Assembly (NCBI RefSeq): GCF_000004825.1
Contig: NW_008805065.1
Span: 1,984,001-2,048,000, forward strand
DNA length: 64,000 nt
Reading direction: 5' to 3'
DNA from: Heterostelium album PN500
Lineage: Eukaryota > Evosea > Eumycetozoa > Acytosteliales > Acytosteliaceae
Positions 24,361-37,800 of this stretch are shown here, piece by piece. A program made the position numbers and the translations under genes. Within the stretch, counting starts at the first letter, position 1. Every line of letters starts with the position of its first letter. The notes below the pieces were generated by a model, which did no database searches, was not told where the DNA came from, and worked only from the letters and a program-made list of their open reading frames with translations.

Positions 24361-27300
24361 ATGTTGAAATTTATTGGTAGTGATACTGATCAGATTAATA
24401 ATAGTAATAATGATATCGATATTATTGGTAACAGTAATGAATGTATAACATTCTTTAAACAAAATTATAAATCAATAGTAGCTGATTCAAATAAATTAAA
24501 GAAATCAATTGATTATTTATATAATAATAATAATAATAATAGTAGTAGTAATAGTAATAAAGTTGTTAATGGCTTAATATTAGATGATTGTATACAATCT
24601 TCAGTTTATATACAACCACACAGATATTTAGATGTATTGTTAATGTGTATAGAATGTATCCCAACATTCAAACGACAGTTGTTAGATCAACTAACACTGG
24701 TTTATACAAATCATCTTCATTTCCAAATTGCAATAACCGATTCAATGCAATCCGGTTGTTTTAAACTAAGATTATCATCACCTAAATATCAACAACAACA
24801 ATCAAATCAACAACAATCAAAGAAACGTAACTTTGAAAGTATTAATAATACAACAACCAATGCAACAACAAACAATGCAACAACATCAGCAATAACATCT
24901 GCATCGACAACAATCGAAGATAAATCAAAGATGTTGACATTGATGTCATCTCCACAAACAAAGGAATTGAGATCATCTATTTTAAATCAGAAACAACAAC
25001 AACAAAGTAGTCATGGTCATGGGCATGGACATGGTCATAGTTATAAAGGATATCATCTTTATAAACATTACGATGAATATATACTTAGTATACATGAATA
25101 TATGATATCGTTGTTGGATCGTAATGGTCAGGCATGGTATCTAGATATCATACAATGGATCCTAAGAACATTAACACATCTTAATCAAATGGTTTTATTA
25201 TCATCTAAATCAACAACAACATCATCAACATCCAATATAGATACAATATCATTATTATCACCAATAATACAGTCATCATTATCATCATCAAATCAACAAC
25301 AACAACAACAACAATCACAACATCCATCTATTATATTACAGAATAATCTTAGATATCTAACTATACGTAATTTACTATCATTGTTATTACATATGACAAA
25401 GAATGGAATAGGTATGTTTTGTTTTGTTTGACTAGATTATCATCTACACTTTTACATTATGAATATTAACATCTCCAAAGATCATCTGTTTAAACAAACA
25501 AAGCTATTGGAGACACCCAATCAAAGTTGGATTGTATTATTCATCAGTGGAAAGTATCCTATGGAATCAATTGAATATATATTGAATCAATGTTATAGGG
25601 ATATCAATGGTAATATTAGTGGTAGTGGTAATGTTAGTGGTAGTGGTCAGTTGAAAACATTGGAATATCTATCGGATCAGTTTAAGGAGATTGTTTGTTC
25701 GGTGGTACTTAGTCAGTTGGAAGATGAACGTGTCACACCTCTGCAGTTGTTACAGTTGCTCTACCATTGTCCGGTGTTACTCTCCATTGTATTGCCAGTG
25801 ATAATCAATCATTTCCAATCGATATTCAGTTCGCTCGATCTCTCTTGTATCGATTTGATAAAGACAATATTACAAGATCGTAATTCATTCTTAGATGCAT
25901 CTTCCATAACTAGAATAATAACATTATTATTAGATTGTATAAATAATAATAATAATAATAATAGTAATAATAGTTTAGCAACAACAACATCATCATCATC
26001 ATCATCTCAAAAACAACAACAAATTATATTATTTATGTCAATAGTAGAATATTTAGAACAGTCTTTATTTGATAGTAGCAATAACAACGTTAATAGTAAT
26101 AATCAACAAGAATCATTAGTTCAAGGTCTTTCCAATTCACTATGGTTGTTCTGTCAGTGTATACTCGAGAACAAATCCAATGAATTTGATTTCAAACCAT
26201 TAGTTTCACTTACCACCGCCATTGCAATGACAAGCTCTAGATATTGTCAACATGTATTGTTATTCTTCCTTACTAAAGAATCAGCAACAACAACATCATC
26301 AAGATTATCAACAACAAAAATAACAGCCAAATCATATATTTTATATTTTGTAAATCAGTTTCAAGTTGGTTGGCCAGGTATTCTAAGCGATTCAGTAAAT
26401 TTAGCATTGGAAAGAGTCGATTCATTATCAGAGAGAGATTTAGATCAGTTATTATCAAATATATTATCATTATTATTAATAGATAGTAGTGGCATTAATC
26501 AACAAGAACAACAAAAGCAACAACAACAACAACAACAGCAACAACAAGTATTAAAATCATTAAAATCGAAATGGTATATTTTATTAAGAATGATAGAGCA
26601 TCAATCACTATCGATAAGACAAAAGTCATTGGAGGCACTACAGATAACACTCTGCGATGCCGATTTCACAGCAAACTTTAAAGATCTGCTGGATATGCGT
26701 ATCTTTGGTGAACGTATCTTGAATCTAATCTTTGGATTGCTGATCAATTTCAATGCCACTCCACTCTCGGTAAACTCTGCCTCTGACGAAAAGAAAGAGT
26801 TTAAAAGAATTATTATTTTAAATAATTTAAAATCTTTATGTAAGTTGTTAATCCAGATGCATCTTTTTCTCTATATATCTTATTCAACTAAACTAATTAA
26901 TAACATAATATATATAGATAAATCAATATGTAATTTATCATTATTTAATCTAAGTTGGGGATTAGCTTTACTCTTGGATTTTATCATGAGTCCTACTCAT
27001 TCCGATCTAAAGTTAAAGCAACCGACCACCTATGTTATACATCCTGCCAACTCTGCACAATCGATCATCCTAGAGCCAGAGGAACCAGTAGAGACCAATC
27101 TCATTTTAAATCCAAACATACCTTTATCACAACCATTACCTAAACATCATAAACAACAGCAACAACAAGCAGAAGAAGAAGTAGAAGACATTCGACATGA
27201 AGGAGATGAATATGACGGTATGAATGGTATGAATGGTGTGGTGATGAACGGTGTCAATGGTGAGAATGTGCCGGATGAGAATGAAACGCTTTTACAAAGT

Positions 27301-28526
27301 AACTTCAAGAGGAAATACTATCAGTATAAGTTCTTGGATATGAACCAACCTCGACATTTGCCATTCAAAAACGGTAGTCTACCCAATGGTCTACAACAAG
27401 GTGCTTGCTCCACTACACTGCCTACCAACTACTCGCAGAGTGATAATCAATATCAAATAGTTGAAATGATTAAATCACTTTTAAAGAGTAATAACAATAA
27501 TAATAATGTAGATCAACAACAACAACAAGATGATCTTGTTTATATTAATTTAGATAGAGAGAAGCTTTCAATTTTTACTTGTCATCTACTTAAACGTGTA
27601 TTGCCAAGCCATATCAACCCATCTTACGAGAACTATCAGGAAATAATGCCAAAACACTCAACATTTGAACGTGACATCTACCTTAGAAAACTGTTTCAAC
27701 AAGACAGTATACTATGGGAGCTCTTTGAGATCATTTCAAACGGTAAGTAAAGTGTTGTGTTAAGATTAAACATAACCATTTAAAGTTAAAACAAATAGAT
27801 AAAAGAAGATTAAACTAACACTAACATCCTTTTAAACAAATCAAAATATTAAACAAACACAACACAAAACAACACAACATTTATATTCCTCATTTTTGTA
27901 AAACAATTCAAACAAAACAAACACACACAGATGGAAGAGAATTTATTAAATGTATAGAGGTGGTAAAGAGTTTGTTGGTGAATGAGCTGACCTATTGGTA
28001 CTCTGAAAAGTTCCTGAGTAAACCATCAAAGTCAGTGCACTTTCGACAAACTTGTACTTTGGTGGGAATGCTTGCCAACTCTAAATTTATTCCACCGCCA
28101 CTCAGTCAGGTGACAGAGTTACTCGACAAGATAACACCTGAAGAGATATCATTTGTGTTGGTGACGATCTGGAACTTCATCAGGTATCATCCGCCAAATC
28201 CATCGCAATACTCATCAGCATCCACCAGAGTGTGTTTCACCGATGACAAGAAACCTCTCAACGTGGAGGTGTACACTCAAACATTAAAGTCGATTTTCCA
28301 CAATCATATATCTGAACTTGCAAGTCAATATGGTAGATTCTTTTCATTGAACAACAACAACATCATCATCAACAATCACAATAGTAATAATAATAATAAT
28401 AATACCTCAATGATCATCTCCACAGTTAACAATAACAAAAACATAGATAATAACAATAATAATCTAAACAACAATGGTAGTACTAGTGGTGGGGTAGAAG
28501 TAGGTTCACTTACCACCAGTCAGTAA
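24361..28526 (+). CDS. Integrator complex subunit 5-like protein
   Basis: Three exons, 24361-25411, 25436-27742 and 27931-28526, total 3954 nt or 1317 residues; the first intron is only 24 bp, so that join is provisional. The protein is alpha-helical, leucine-rich and broken by Gln, Asn, Thr and His runs. The segment SWIVLFISGKYPMESIEYIL...EYLSDQFKEIVCSVV resembles the conserved INTS5 block (WVVAHVGSAFP..., then a short helix and LASRHGDSIR). INTS5 is a helical scaffold of Integrator, which cleaves nascent snRNA and other RNA polymerase II transcripts in the nucleus. The C-terminal exon encodes a further helical block (LTYWYSEKFL...NFIRYHPPNPSQY) and an Asn-rich tail. An in-frame segment at 26840-26917 may be an unrecognised intron. 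The family call rests on recognition by eye. Confidence 0.6.
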
Positions 28527-29221
28527 CAACATCATCAATACAGAAAAATCAACCAACCAATAACACATCATGAAACTATAAAATTAACTCAATCAAAATA
28601 AAATAAAAAGGTTTAGCGCTGAGGGATCAAAGAACCTAAAAATAACCATCAAAAAAATTCAAAAAACACATGTTGGGTGACCAACCCAAAACACTTTGTT
28701 TTATTTGGTAAAAGTAAAGAGAAAACAGATTATATCTATTTGTTTGTATGGAGTGAAAGTGTTAGAGATTTTATCTCGAGTGGTGGAGATGAAGATACTA
28801 TTTACTTTTCTCTTATATCAACCATATAGTGGGTGTTCTCATGTGTTGGTAGTTCATAGTGTTTGTACCTACAGTATCAGCGTAGTTCGATCTCCATAGT
28901 CATGACATGTAGTTGGATCACATTTGTATCCTGTTTATATTTAGAGTGCATTTTGATATCGTCTATTGGTTAAATCATTATTCTATTGGTTTCTTGATTC
29001 TTTGATATAGTTTGAAATCAACAATCAATTTTCAACTAAATTCTATTTATTGACAATGAAACTTGGTTGTTACGTTATTCATCATCTTATTTTAAATATT
29101 TAAAACAATTGTCAATCAAACCTTCTATTTTTATATTCTTTTAGTTTGTTTGTATGTTTATTTCTTTCTATAATTATATTTTGTTTTGTTTTTAATATTA
29201 ATTTTTTTCAAACTTGTAAAT
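28527..29221. other. Spacer
   Basis: About 700 bases without a supported gene. The part at 28680-28930 is less AT-rich; on the minus strand it contains a short readable string, GYKCDPTTCHDYGDR, interrupted by stops on either side, perhaps a fragment of a decayed Cys-rich gene. Confidence 0.4.
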
Positions 29222-30334
29222 ATGTCTTCGAACCAACCTTTTTGTTATTGTGATCCATCATCTTATGCTGCACCTTCCGATAGTACAAAATGTGAACCCC
29301 AAGGCTGTCAAGCAATCGCAGCAATTTTTATGTGTATATATTTAGGAGCTTCATACCTATCTTTTCTCCAAATCTTAAAACATAAATTTGGACCAGCATT
29401 CATTTCCTATATCCTGTTATTTATTGGAAGTCTCCTATTAGGAATAAGGCAATTGTTGTTAGTTTTCAGACATCCAGACTTTCTTTCACTAGGAGCCCTA
29501 CTTTTAGTAGGACTAAACCTTACATTTTCTGGATATATTTTCACTCTTATTTATTGGTGTAGTTTAGTAAGCACCGTTGTATCATCAAAAAAAGTTAAAA
29601 TAATAATAAAAGTTGTACAATATATTTTGGTAGTTTTTTCTTCTATATTAATGGCAACATCAATTATTGGTAAATATTTAAATTATTCAAGTATAATAAT
29701 TATTTTTAAATCCTTAACTAATAATTTGAAAAAGGTTTTAAACTTTGGTGGGATTATTATGTTACGAATGTTCTAATTATTGCCAATGGAACTGGATTAG
29801 CATTTGGATTTTTTGTTTTAAACTATCTTTTGGTAAAGAAAAAAACTTATTGAAAGTAATGGTATAAGACTATCAAAGTTGGCATATAAAAGAATGGACA
29901 AACTGGGTAAATTAGCACTATTTGCAGTTGCTTCCTCCTCTTATTTGGCTATTATAATGGTGGCATGTACTCTTTTCTTACCAACCAACGATCAAAATGG
30001 TATTGCTTGGTTAATCTTAAATCGTTCAGCATTTGGAATTTTTATCTATTGTTTATTATTCTTTAAGCTTCCATCAACACAAAAGATGGTGAACTCGCCC
30101 GCTGGTTCACCAAGTGTATCATCTACCTCTGCCTCTTCTGACCAAACACCAAAATCACCAAGACTGATACCAGGAGGTTATGGAATCAAAGAATTTGAAC
30201 TGGAACCTCCTGAATCGAAACACAATAGCTCCTCACTTGAGATTAGTATTTCCGAAAATTATTATAGTAGTAATAATAGTTGTATAAGTAGTGATACCAA
30301 ACCTGAAAGTAATAGTACCGATTCAGAGGTTTAA
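29222..30334 (+). CDS. Seven-helix membrane protein with one apparent frameshift
   Basis: Paralogue of the protein at 47673-48698. Exon 1 is 29222-29669 and the next exon starts at 29735, where G plus GTTTTAAACTTTGG restores GFKLWWDYYVTNVL, aligning with IKIWWPYQATNAWI of the paralogue. The N-terminus shares a Cys pattern (CYCDP...CEPQGCQA; CYCDP...CPVGGCRA) and about seven hydrophobic segments can be traced. After LNYLLVKK the frame breaks at an A7 run (29839-29845); the remaining C-terminal half continues in another frame (LSKLAYKRMDKLGKLALFAV...) to 30334 with a Ser-rich tail. One base difference in the A7 run would account for it. It may be a sequence error, a young pseudogene or an unusual splice; the rest is well preserved, which favours the first two. 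Function is unknown; the fold suggests a receptor-like or THH1/TOM1-type protein. Confidence 0.7.
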
Positions 30335-30434
30335 AAAGAAAAAAAAATGTAAAAAAAAACTAAATTATTTAAATAAAATTTAAACATTGTATATATAGAA
30401 TTAATAAATAAATAAATAAATATATTTATTGGTA

Positions 30435-33400
30435 TTACAAATTTAATTGTTGTGGTTGTCGGTTTGATAATAGCAATTCAACTCTTTCAATATCATAGTA
30501 GAAAAAGTCAAGTATTATACTGCCACCAACATCGTCACGAATCATCAGGAAATTATGAAATCCAGGATACATATATTTCAAATATTGGTTGATCCATCTG
30601 GTGATTGCTTTTTGTTGGAGACGAAGGTGAATCGAGGCATTTCCATTGTGTTGGCCTATTTGCTCGAGGCTTGGTGATGTTGCCTCGTTGGCCGATGAAA
30701 TTCCTATGAGACTACACAGCTCTGCAATCTTTTGAATCGGTTGGTCGAATGCTTTGATTACAACGCTTTCCAGTTGCTTGATGGCAGAGAACTCAAGAAC
30801 CAATCGGAATTCATTTTCAAAGTTGAAAGAACTGCCGTCCTTGTTGAAAAGATATTTCTTTGCGGTGAGTGACAGCTCGACATTCAGACTTCCATTTCCA
30901 ACGTTTATTTCAAACTTGTATTTCGGCTTAAAAGTCTCTTCGAGTAGCAGAATTCTAATCCATTCTGCCATGCTTGTATAATGGCCATAGAGGGATTTAA
31001 ATGAGTTGCCAAAGAGCGGAGTTTGACGTGATAGGCTAAACAGGGAGCAAAGTTTGTTCTTCCAGAACATATTATCGTTCAATATGTTGTGGAACAATGA
31101 ATTGACTTGGATCAGACTGGAAATATCAGACCATGAATCGATTTGACTGAAGATCGCAAGGATGAGTTCGTGTGGTAGTGTTTGGAACGGTGAATAATCA
31201 GTGGTAATGTGTTGTTGTTTCTGTTGTTTTTGGTATAGCTGGTAGGTAATGGTGATTGATCGGGATGCTCTTGTTTTCGGTGAAAGCTGCAGTAGGATAT
31301 CGAGTTGTTTTTGGAGTAAAATGACTTTGGAATAATGAATTTTCGTACTGGTGGAGTTGGAACATGGCGGAAGATGTGAAAGGTGGTTCAAAATATAGTT
31401 TTCAAATTGATCGTCATCGTTTTGACAATCCATCATATGTTGACTTATGAATCCAAATGAATTGCAACTGGAACAATGTATCATAAATTGAGGAGTGAAT
31501 CTAACTATCGATGAAAATGAATTCATTAAATATTTTATCTCTGTATTTGAAATAACTTTAATCTATAATAATAATTTGTTAGAATATGAAATATTAAAAA
31601 TTAACAAATAAATATAATTATAGCTATACATACATATTCATCTTTGGTTGATAATGGATAATTGCATGATAAACAATTTGATAATTTAGTACATCTACAA
31701 TTTCTATCTCTTAGAATAGGATTGGTAGTTTCACTGCAAAATGGAAATTCAATATAGTTGCATCGTGGACACTTTAGAATGGTAACTTCCATAAAGCTTG
31801 AATAAATATATGCTATTGTTTAAGAAAATAATATTAATATTAACAAATTTATATATTAATTAATTAACAAAACTTACATTGTAAAAATTGAATAGTTTCT
31901 TTGTTATTGCAATATGAGAATATATCATTTCCATATTTATTTCTTAAAGATGGATCTAAAAATAAAAAAAATAAAAAAATACAATAAAGTTAATAAAATA
32001 TTTTCAAATGAAAGAAATAAAATAATAATTAACATACTGGCGCCAGAATCTAATAATAAACGTAGAACATGAATCGAGGAAGGTTGATGAATTCCTTCAA
32101 ACTGCAAGGTTTTCATTAGAGGAGTGTAGCCATCGGGATCGGCATAGTTTACAGAGGCACCAAGTTCGATTAGTGCTCTGATCAATCCTATATTTCCATG
32201 TTTCGATGCTTTTATGAGTGGTGTGGTGTAGGTTGCTTGTTCAAGATGTCGGTTCTCTTTGAAGTAATGGTTGAATTTAGCACCTTTTCGTAAAAGTGCG
32301 TTGGTGAGGTGTGTATCTTGGGCACAGACAGATTGGTATAATAATTCTGTGGTATCATTTTCTGTGAGATTACCGGTAGTGAATTTCATGAATATCTTGA
32401 TGCTGACATTGTTGAGGTTGTTGTTGATGATTGGTCGTTCGGCCAATTGCATTTTTATTGGAATCGACATTTCCAAGACTTTATCTCGCTCCAGTGCATA
32501 TAGATTGATTTCTTTGGACTCGCCCATTACAGAGGCTGGTGTCGTTGAGAAATCAAGCAACTGGACAGTGAAAATTTGCATTGACAATGAAAATCGATGC
32601 ATGGGATTTGATAGAGACAGGTCGAAGTATTGTTTCCAAACCAAATTGTTCGATAGCTTTTGATGGGTTTCCTTCTTTTCGGTGCTTCCCACTCGAATGC
32701 GACATCCCAGCCCAACGGGTGGAGAGTATTCCTTTTCCAAACCGGTGCAATTGACTACGATGAGATGAATGTGATCGTTGTTCGATCCGAATGGTTTGGA
32801 GTTGTTTTCCTCACGCAACAGCATCTCTTTCATTTCTTGTCGTTGACTCCTGCTTTCACCATTGAGACACTGTAGGTCGGATCCCATACGTATGCCATTC
32901 TTAATGGTACCAATAATCAAATGAGAAGCTGATGATATCGATTCTTTAAGTTGTTCCTTAAATGAATGTGTACTACTACTATTACTATTGCTATTGTTAT
33001 AAACAGGAACCATTTGATCGTTACTCTGAGTATCTGTTGATATTGTCATTGGAACATCATTCTTTTCATCACGTTCAAGGTTGGAAATCTGAGATGGATA
33101 TATATGTAAACTCTTTGGACAAGTGGAAATTGAAAGATGAATCTCTCCAATGTTCATAAAATGACTACCGAGATGTGAACTCGTTACATTCGAAATAATT
33201 GGTGCACAAAGACTATGAGTACTTGGATATTTAAGATGACCAATATCAATCATACATTCACCTATTACACTACCAAGAAATCCATCATCAACCAACTATA
33301 AAATTACATTAGTAAAACTATTTTTATTTGCTGCTGTGCAAAAAAAAAGCATGTTTATCCTTACTTTTATATATAGATATTGATATCTTTGTTTATAACG

Positions 33401-33613
33401 TAAGGGAAATGTCCAATTCCAATATATATCTATTCTCCCGTTGCTGTTCAGTGAGAAATGACTGGAGGGTAAATTTGAGGAATATTGTTTGAGCCATCCA
33501 CCCATTTTCCCGAATCCAACCTTTAACTTGACATGTCTCTCCTGTTGTTGATGAGCGTTTGATTTCAATTGAAGATTTCTCATCTCCAAAATTTTCAACT
33601 CCAAAAACTCCAT
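30435..33613 (-). CDS. C2 / ankyrin / zinc-binding / F-box protein
   Basis: Five exons on the minus strand, 33613-33365, 33295-32038, 31955-31878, 31812-31634 and 31562-30435, join in frame to 963 residues. The N-terminus looks like a C2 domain (MEFLELKILEMRNLQ...GYLYIKV-type strands across the first intron). A second beta-rich C2-like block lies near residues 230-350 (IHLIVVNCTGLEKEYSPP...). Two to three ankyrin repeats follow (TPLIKASKHGNIGLIRALIE, DGYTPLMKTLQFEG, SGANPSLRNKYGND). Exon 4 encodes a Cys-rich zinc-binding segment (CPRCNYIEFPFC...CRC...CLSC) continued by HCSSC. An F-box lies near 717-760 (LPHELILAIFSQIDSW). The F-box predicts an SCF ubiquitin ligase adaptor and the C2 domains a membrane or phospholipid link. 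The start at 33613 is the first ATG of the C2 strand. Confidence 0.82.
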
Positions 33614-34850
33614 CCTTTTTCCTTTAAAAGAAAGATAGCTCAACTAGACAGCAATCTTCAAAGAATATAATATATATATATATAATTTTAATTAAAAATA
33701 AAAATCACAACACCCACAAACGAACACACACACAATGATCATATATCTGATCGATCAGATAAGATGAAAAAAAAAAAAGAATGATAACCACGACACACCA
33801 AATCACACACAAAAATAAACACAACTTCTACTTTTAACTTTTTAAATTTTTGCTTGTTGTTTTTATTTTTATTTTTTCTTTATCTTGTCTGATTGATTGA
33901 TGATTTAAAATAGATAAATAATATAAATAAAAAACTACTATGTTGATTGAAATTAATTTCTGATTCTGCTGTTTGTGTTTATTTCTAAGTGTGATTGAAA
34001 GAGAATGAAAATGGTTGTTGTTGTGTAAAATTAAAATAAAAACTAGAGGGGCAGTAATGATACAACTGTTGTGTAATAGTAAGTAGGTGGTGGCTAGTTG
34101 ACTAGTGGTGTGAGTAATGATGGAATGGATATATAATAGAAAGAATCCAACAACAAACAACTCTGAGACTGAGAAGTATTTATGATAATTAAATGTGGGT
34201 TTTAGTTTTGTGATTGTGTTTGTTTGATGGATGGTTAGTTTACACAACCTAACCTAACAATCATAAAAAAATAAATTTTAAAAAAAATCTTAACCGAAAT
34301 GAAATCCTTTTTTTTTTTTTTTAGTTTTTCAACTTTTTGAGATTTTTGTTTTTTTTTCCACGGACCAACTGAAAAAAAACTCTAAAAAGATCAACACATT
34401 TAGTTTTTACTGCTGCAAAGAATACCATTTTGGACTAAAATCATTTTGATCATAAACAAAAAAATGTAGAATCAAAAATTGATCAGTTAAAAAACTTTTT
34501 AGTTTTTTTAAATTTAAATCTTCGATCGAGTTTCAATTAATCATTTTGATTCGATTGTTTTAAAATTCATAATTATGATGATATTATATAATAATATGTG
34601 ATGTAAAATAATAAATAAATTATTCTAAATATTATAAGCAATTAATTAAAAAAGGAATATAATGTATCTAAAATTTTTTTGAAATCATCTACTTTTCATA
34701 TTTTTCATTTTGTGTATCTTTCAAAATAGGGAACAATAAATATCTGACTCAATTTTAGTGAATAATATTTGGAATGAATTATTAATAATTTGAAAGTAAT
34801 ATGACAATTTTATTTTATTTTATTTTCTTTATAATTATATGAATTGCAAT
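33614..34850. other. AT-rich spacer
   Basis: About 1.24 kb between two minus-strand genes. It includes short TA and CA runs and T-rich promoter-like sequence. A minus-strand open frame at 33834-34247 has no domain, is His/Ile/Leu-biased from AT-rich DNA and is not supported. Confidence 0.5.
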
Positions 34851-37800
34851 TTATTTGGCTCTAATTCGACCTACTTCAACTGCATTGATTGTTTGTACAA
34901 CAGCTTTAGCCAATCCCTTGGCACACTTGATCAATTGTTGTTTGTTGGTTGATGCATCGTCGTCTTCACTGGCAGCCTTGACAGCAGCGATAATCTTGAG
35001 TTGCACTGTAAAGTTACGTGCGGCCTGAGCGGCAGTGATAATTTGTTCTTTGAGTTTTGGATCTGTACATTTGGCAGCGGTTTCCTTTGCTTGCTGGAGA
35101 TAGATGTTCACTTGTTCCGAGAGCATCTTTGAGCAGGTCAACATACCCTTCTTGTCGTTCGAACGTGCAGCCTCTGAGAGATCTTTCATGATACCGGCGA
35201 TACCCTGAGCGGTGTTGTAGAGTTTACCCTCGGACGAGTTGTCCTTCACCAAGTCCTTGGTACGCTCTTGGATCTTTTGAGCGGCGGCCATCACCTCATC
35301 ACGCTCGGCACGTTCACGTTCTTCCTTTTCGCGTTGTTCACGCTCTTGACGCTCTTTTTCAGCGCGAATGGCGCGTTCTTTTGCTTCCTTGTCGGCACGC
35401 TCAGCCAGTGCTTCGTTGACGATCTTCTGGTTGTTGACTTTCATGGTTTGGACGAGTCCCTCGAGTTTGTCAGCCGATGCCTTATCGGATGGATTGGCCT
35501 GGAGATTCTTGGAGAGGATTTCGATTTGTGGGAGTGCTTGTTCGAGTGCATTCGCTTTGGCAGTGAGTTCTTGTTTGCGTTGAGCGTTGTTTGTCTGCGA
35601 GGCAAGTGCACGAGCGAGCAACGCTTGTTCCGATGCCGATTTGTGTGAGGTCTTGGCAAAGGAATCGATGGCATTCTTGTCACCTTTCTTTGCTTGTTTG
35701 ACAAGGTTATCCAATTCATTGTTGACAACGGTACCGTTGATGATAATGTTCTCTTCCGGTGTTTGGTTGGCGAGTGACAAAGCATTGGTGAGATCTTCAA
35801 TTGCTTTCTTGGAGTGTGATTCAATGAGTTGTTTGGCATGTGGATCTTTGGGTGCGGTGATCAATGTGTTTCCGGCACCGATGATTACTGGCAAGGTGGT
35901 ATTGAGTGATTGTAGCGATTGTTTGATGTTTGGATCGTTGCTGGCGTTGGCGACAAGCTTCAAACGTTTCTCGGAATCTTGGAGGTTGGTAACGGCGTCG
36001 CCAATCGATTTCTGGTCACCGGATTGTGAAGCAGCGAGCAACTGGTTGATGTCGTTGTTTGCCTTGAGGATGGAATCTTCGACCAAGTTGGTTGGGTTGT
36101 TGGAGGCGGTGGTGGCGGCACGACCCAAGATGTCTTTGGTCTGTTGGATGGCAGCGGCAAGCTCCGATTGCAACTTGGAGTCGGCCGGTTTGTCAGCGGC
36201 ATTGTTGGCGAGGTTGGCAAGTGGTTGTTGTGAGTTCTTTAGCTTCTCAGCGAGTTCGTTGAGTGCCACCTTTTTGTGTTGGTCACGGGTGGAGTCTGCA
36301 ACCTGTTTGATAAGATGAATGGTGTCGTTGAGTTCATCACGATACTCCTTGAGATTCGATTCGACATCGGCTTTCGATCCTTTCTTTGATGAGGTTTGAA
36401 CGCGATCCAGTGTTTCGCAGATCTTTACGGCCTGTGAGAGAATACGGTCTTCGGAAGATGGAGTGGCAGCCTTGATGACCTTATCCGATGCCTGGGTCGA
36501 TGACTCCACCAGGTTCTTGAGAGTACGCAACTTGTCGGCAGTTGGATTCGGTCCGGCTTGACTGGCAGCCTTGATTGTCTCGTTGAGCTTCTTCTCCAGG
36601 TCGGAGACGGCGTCGTTAATAGCACGTTTCAAGAATGGATCCTGGACATTAGCGGCATATGCTTTAAGTTGTTCAAGACGTTGACGTTGTTCACCCTCTT
36701 TGAACTCGGAAAGACCGGCTTTGATTTGCTCGGGTTTTCCACTGTTGAGCGAATCCAACAGGTCGGAGAGATCCTTCTTGATTGCAGCTGCAGTGGCGGC
36801 TACTTGTTCCTCTGGAACCTTGTTTGACGAGGCGGCAATGAGCTGTGCCATGAGGACACGAGTGGCGGCGGCAGCTTCACTAAGCTTGGCTTTGGCAGCG
36901 GCGCTATTTGGATTGGCGAGCGACTCCTTTACGGCGGCCGACAAGACCAACGCTTGCTTCTCAAGCTTTTCAGTCAAGTCGATGATAGCACGACGCTGTG
37001 GAATATTAGAGGTTTGCTCGGCGATGTGTTTCGACAGTTGGATCTGTTGTTTGATTCCTTGGATTGCTTTTTGATGGTGGTCGTTGGCGTCGGCGGTATT
37101 GTTTGATTGGACAGCTTCCTCAAGCTTGACCAACTCGTTGGCAACGGCAATCGATTTGTTTTCGAGATGTTCAGTTGCAGAGGTGGCTGCAATGGCAGAG
37201 ACATTCTCCACACCGTCACGGAGACGACGCAACAAGTTGTTGAGACCGTCACGAATGGCGGGATTGTTTGGATCGTTGAGGAAATCCATTACCTGTGGGT
37301 AGAGAGAGTTGTTTAGAGTCTCAAGATGTAGGATTGCATCTTGTAGTTGCTTACGACGCTCTGGATCGTCGATGGAGCTCTCAGCGATACGCGCCAAGAA
37401 CAACTGCTTCTGGATCTCCGCTTGTAGTTCTTTGAGTGCCAAACGAATGGCGTCTGGATCACCAGAGGCAATTGCTTCTTCGAGCTTGCTGATGAGTTTC
37501 AGCAGGTTTGGTGTTCCCAGGACCAGTTCATCGGCTGCCGACAACATGGTGCCGTCATTGAACAAACCGATGTTGGCGCGTGCAATGTCTGCCAACAACT
37601 CTGAGATTTGTCGCTTGGTTTCTGGATCGGTCAACGAATTCTTACATGCCTCAACGAGGAGATTGACGAGTTTATTGAGATTGTCGGTTGATTCCAGCAG
37701 GTGACGTTTGGCATTTGGATCTTTCAGGGTGTTGGCGTGTTGGTGAGCCAAACGGATCTGGTTGTTCATCTTACGAACGAGTGATTTGACTTCGGCCATG

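Noticed and set aside
28696-28899. 67-codon plus-strand frame
   Set aside because: No domain, poor start context, and no support from a neighbouring exon.
33834-34247. 137-codon minus-strand frame in a spacer
   Set aside because: Composition matches the surrounding AT-rich DNA and no motif or splice-supported extension is visible.
35587-36318. Plus-strand 243-codon Ser/Leu/Ala-rich frame opposite the vinculin-family gene
   Set aside because: It mirrors the Ala/Lys/Asp-rich helical repeats of the real gene and shows no independent motif or start context.
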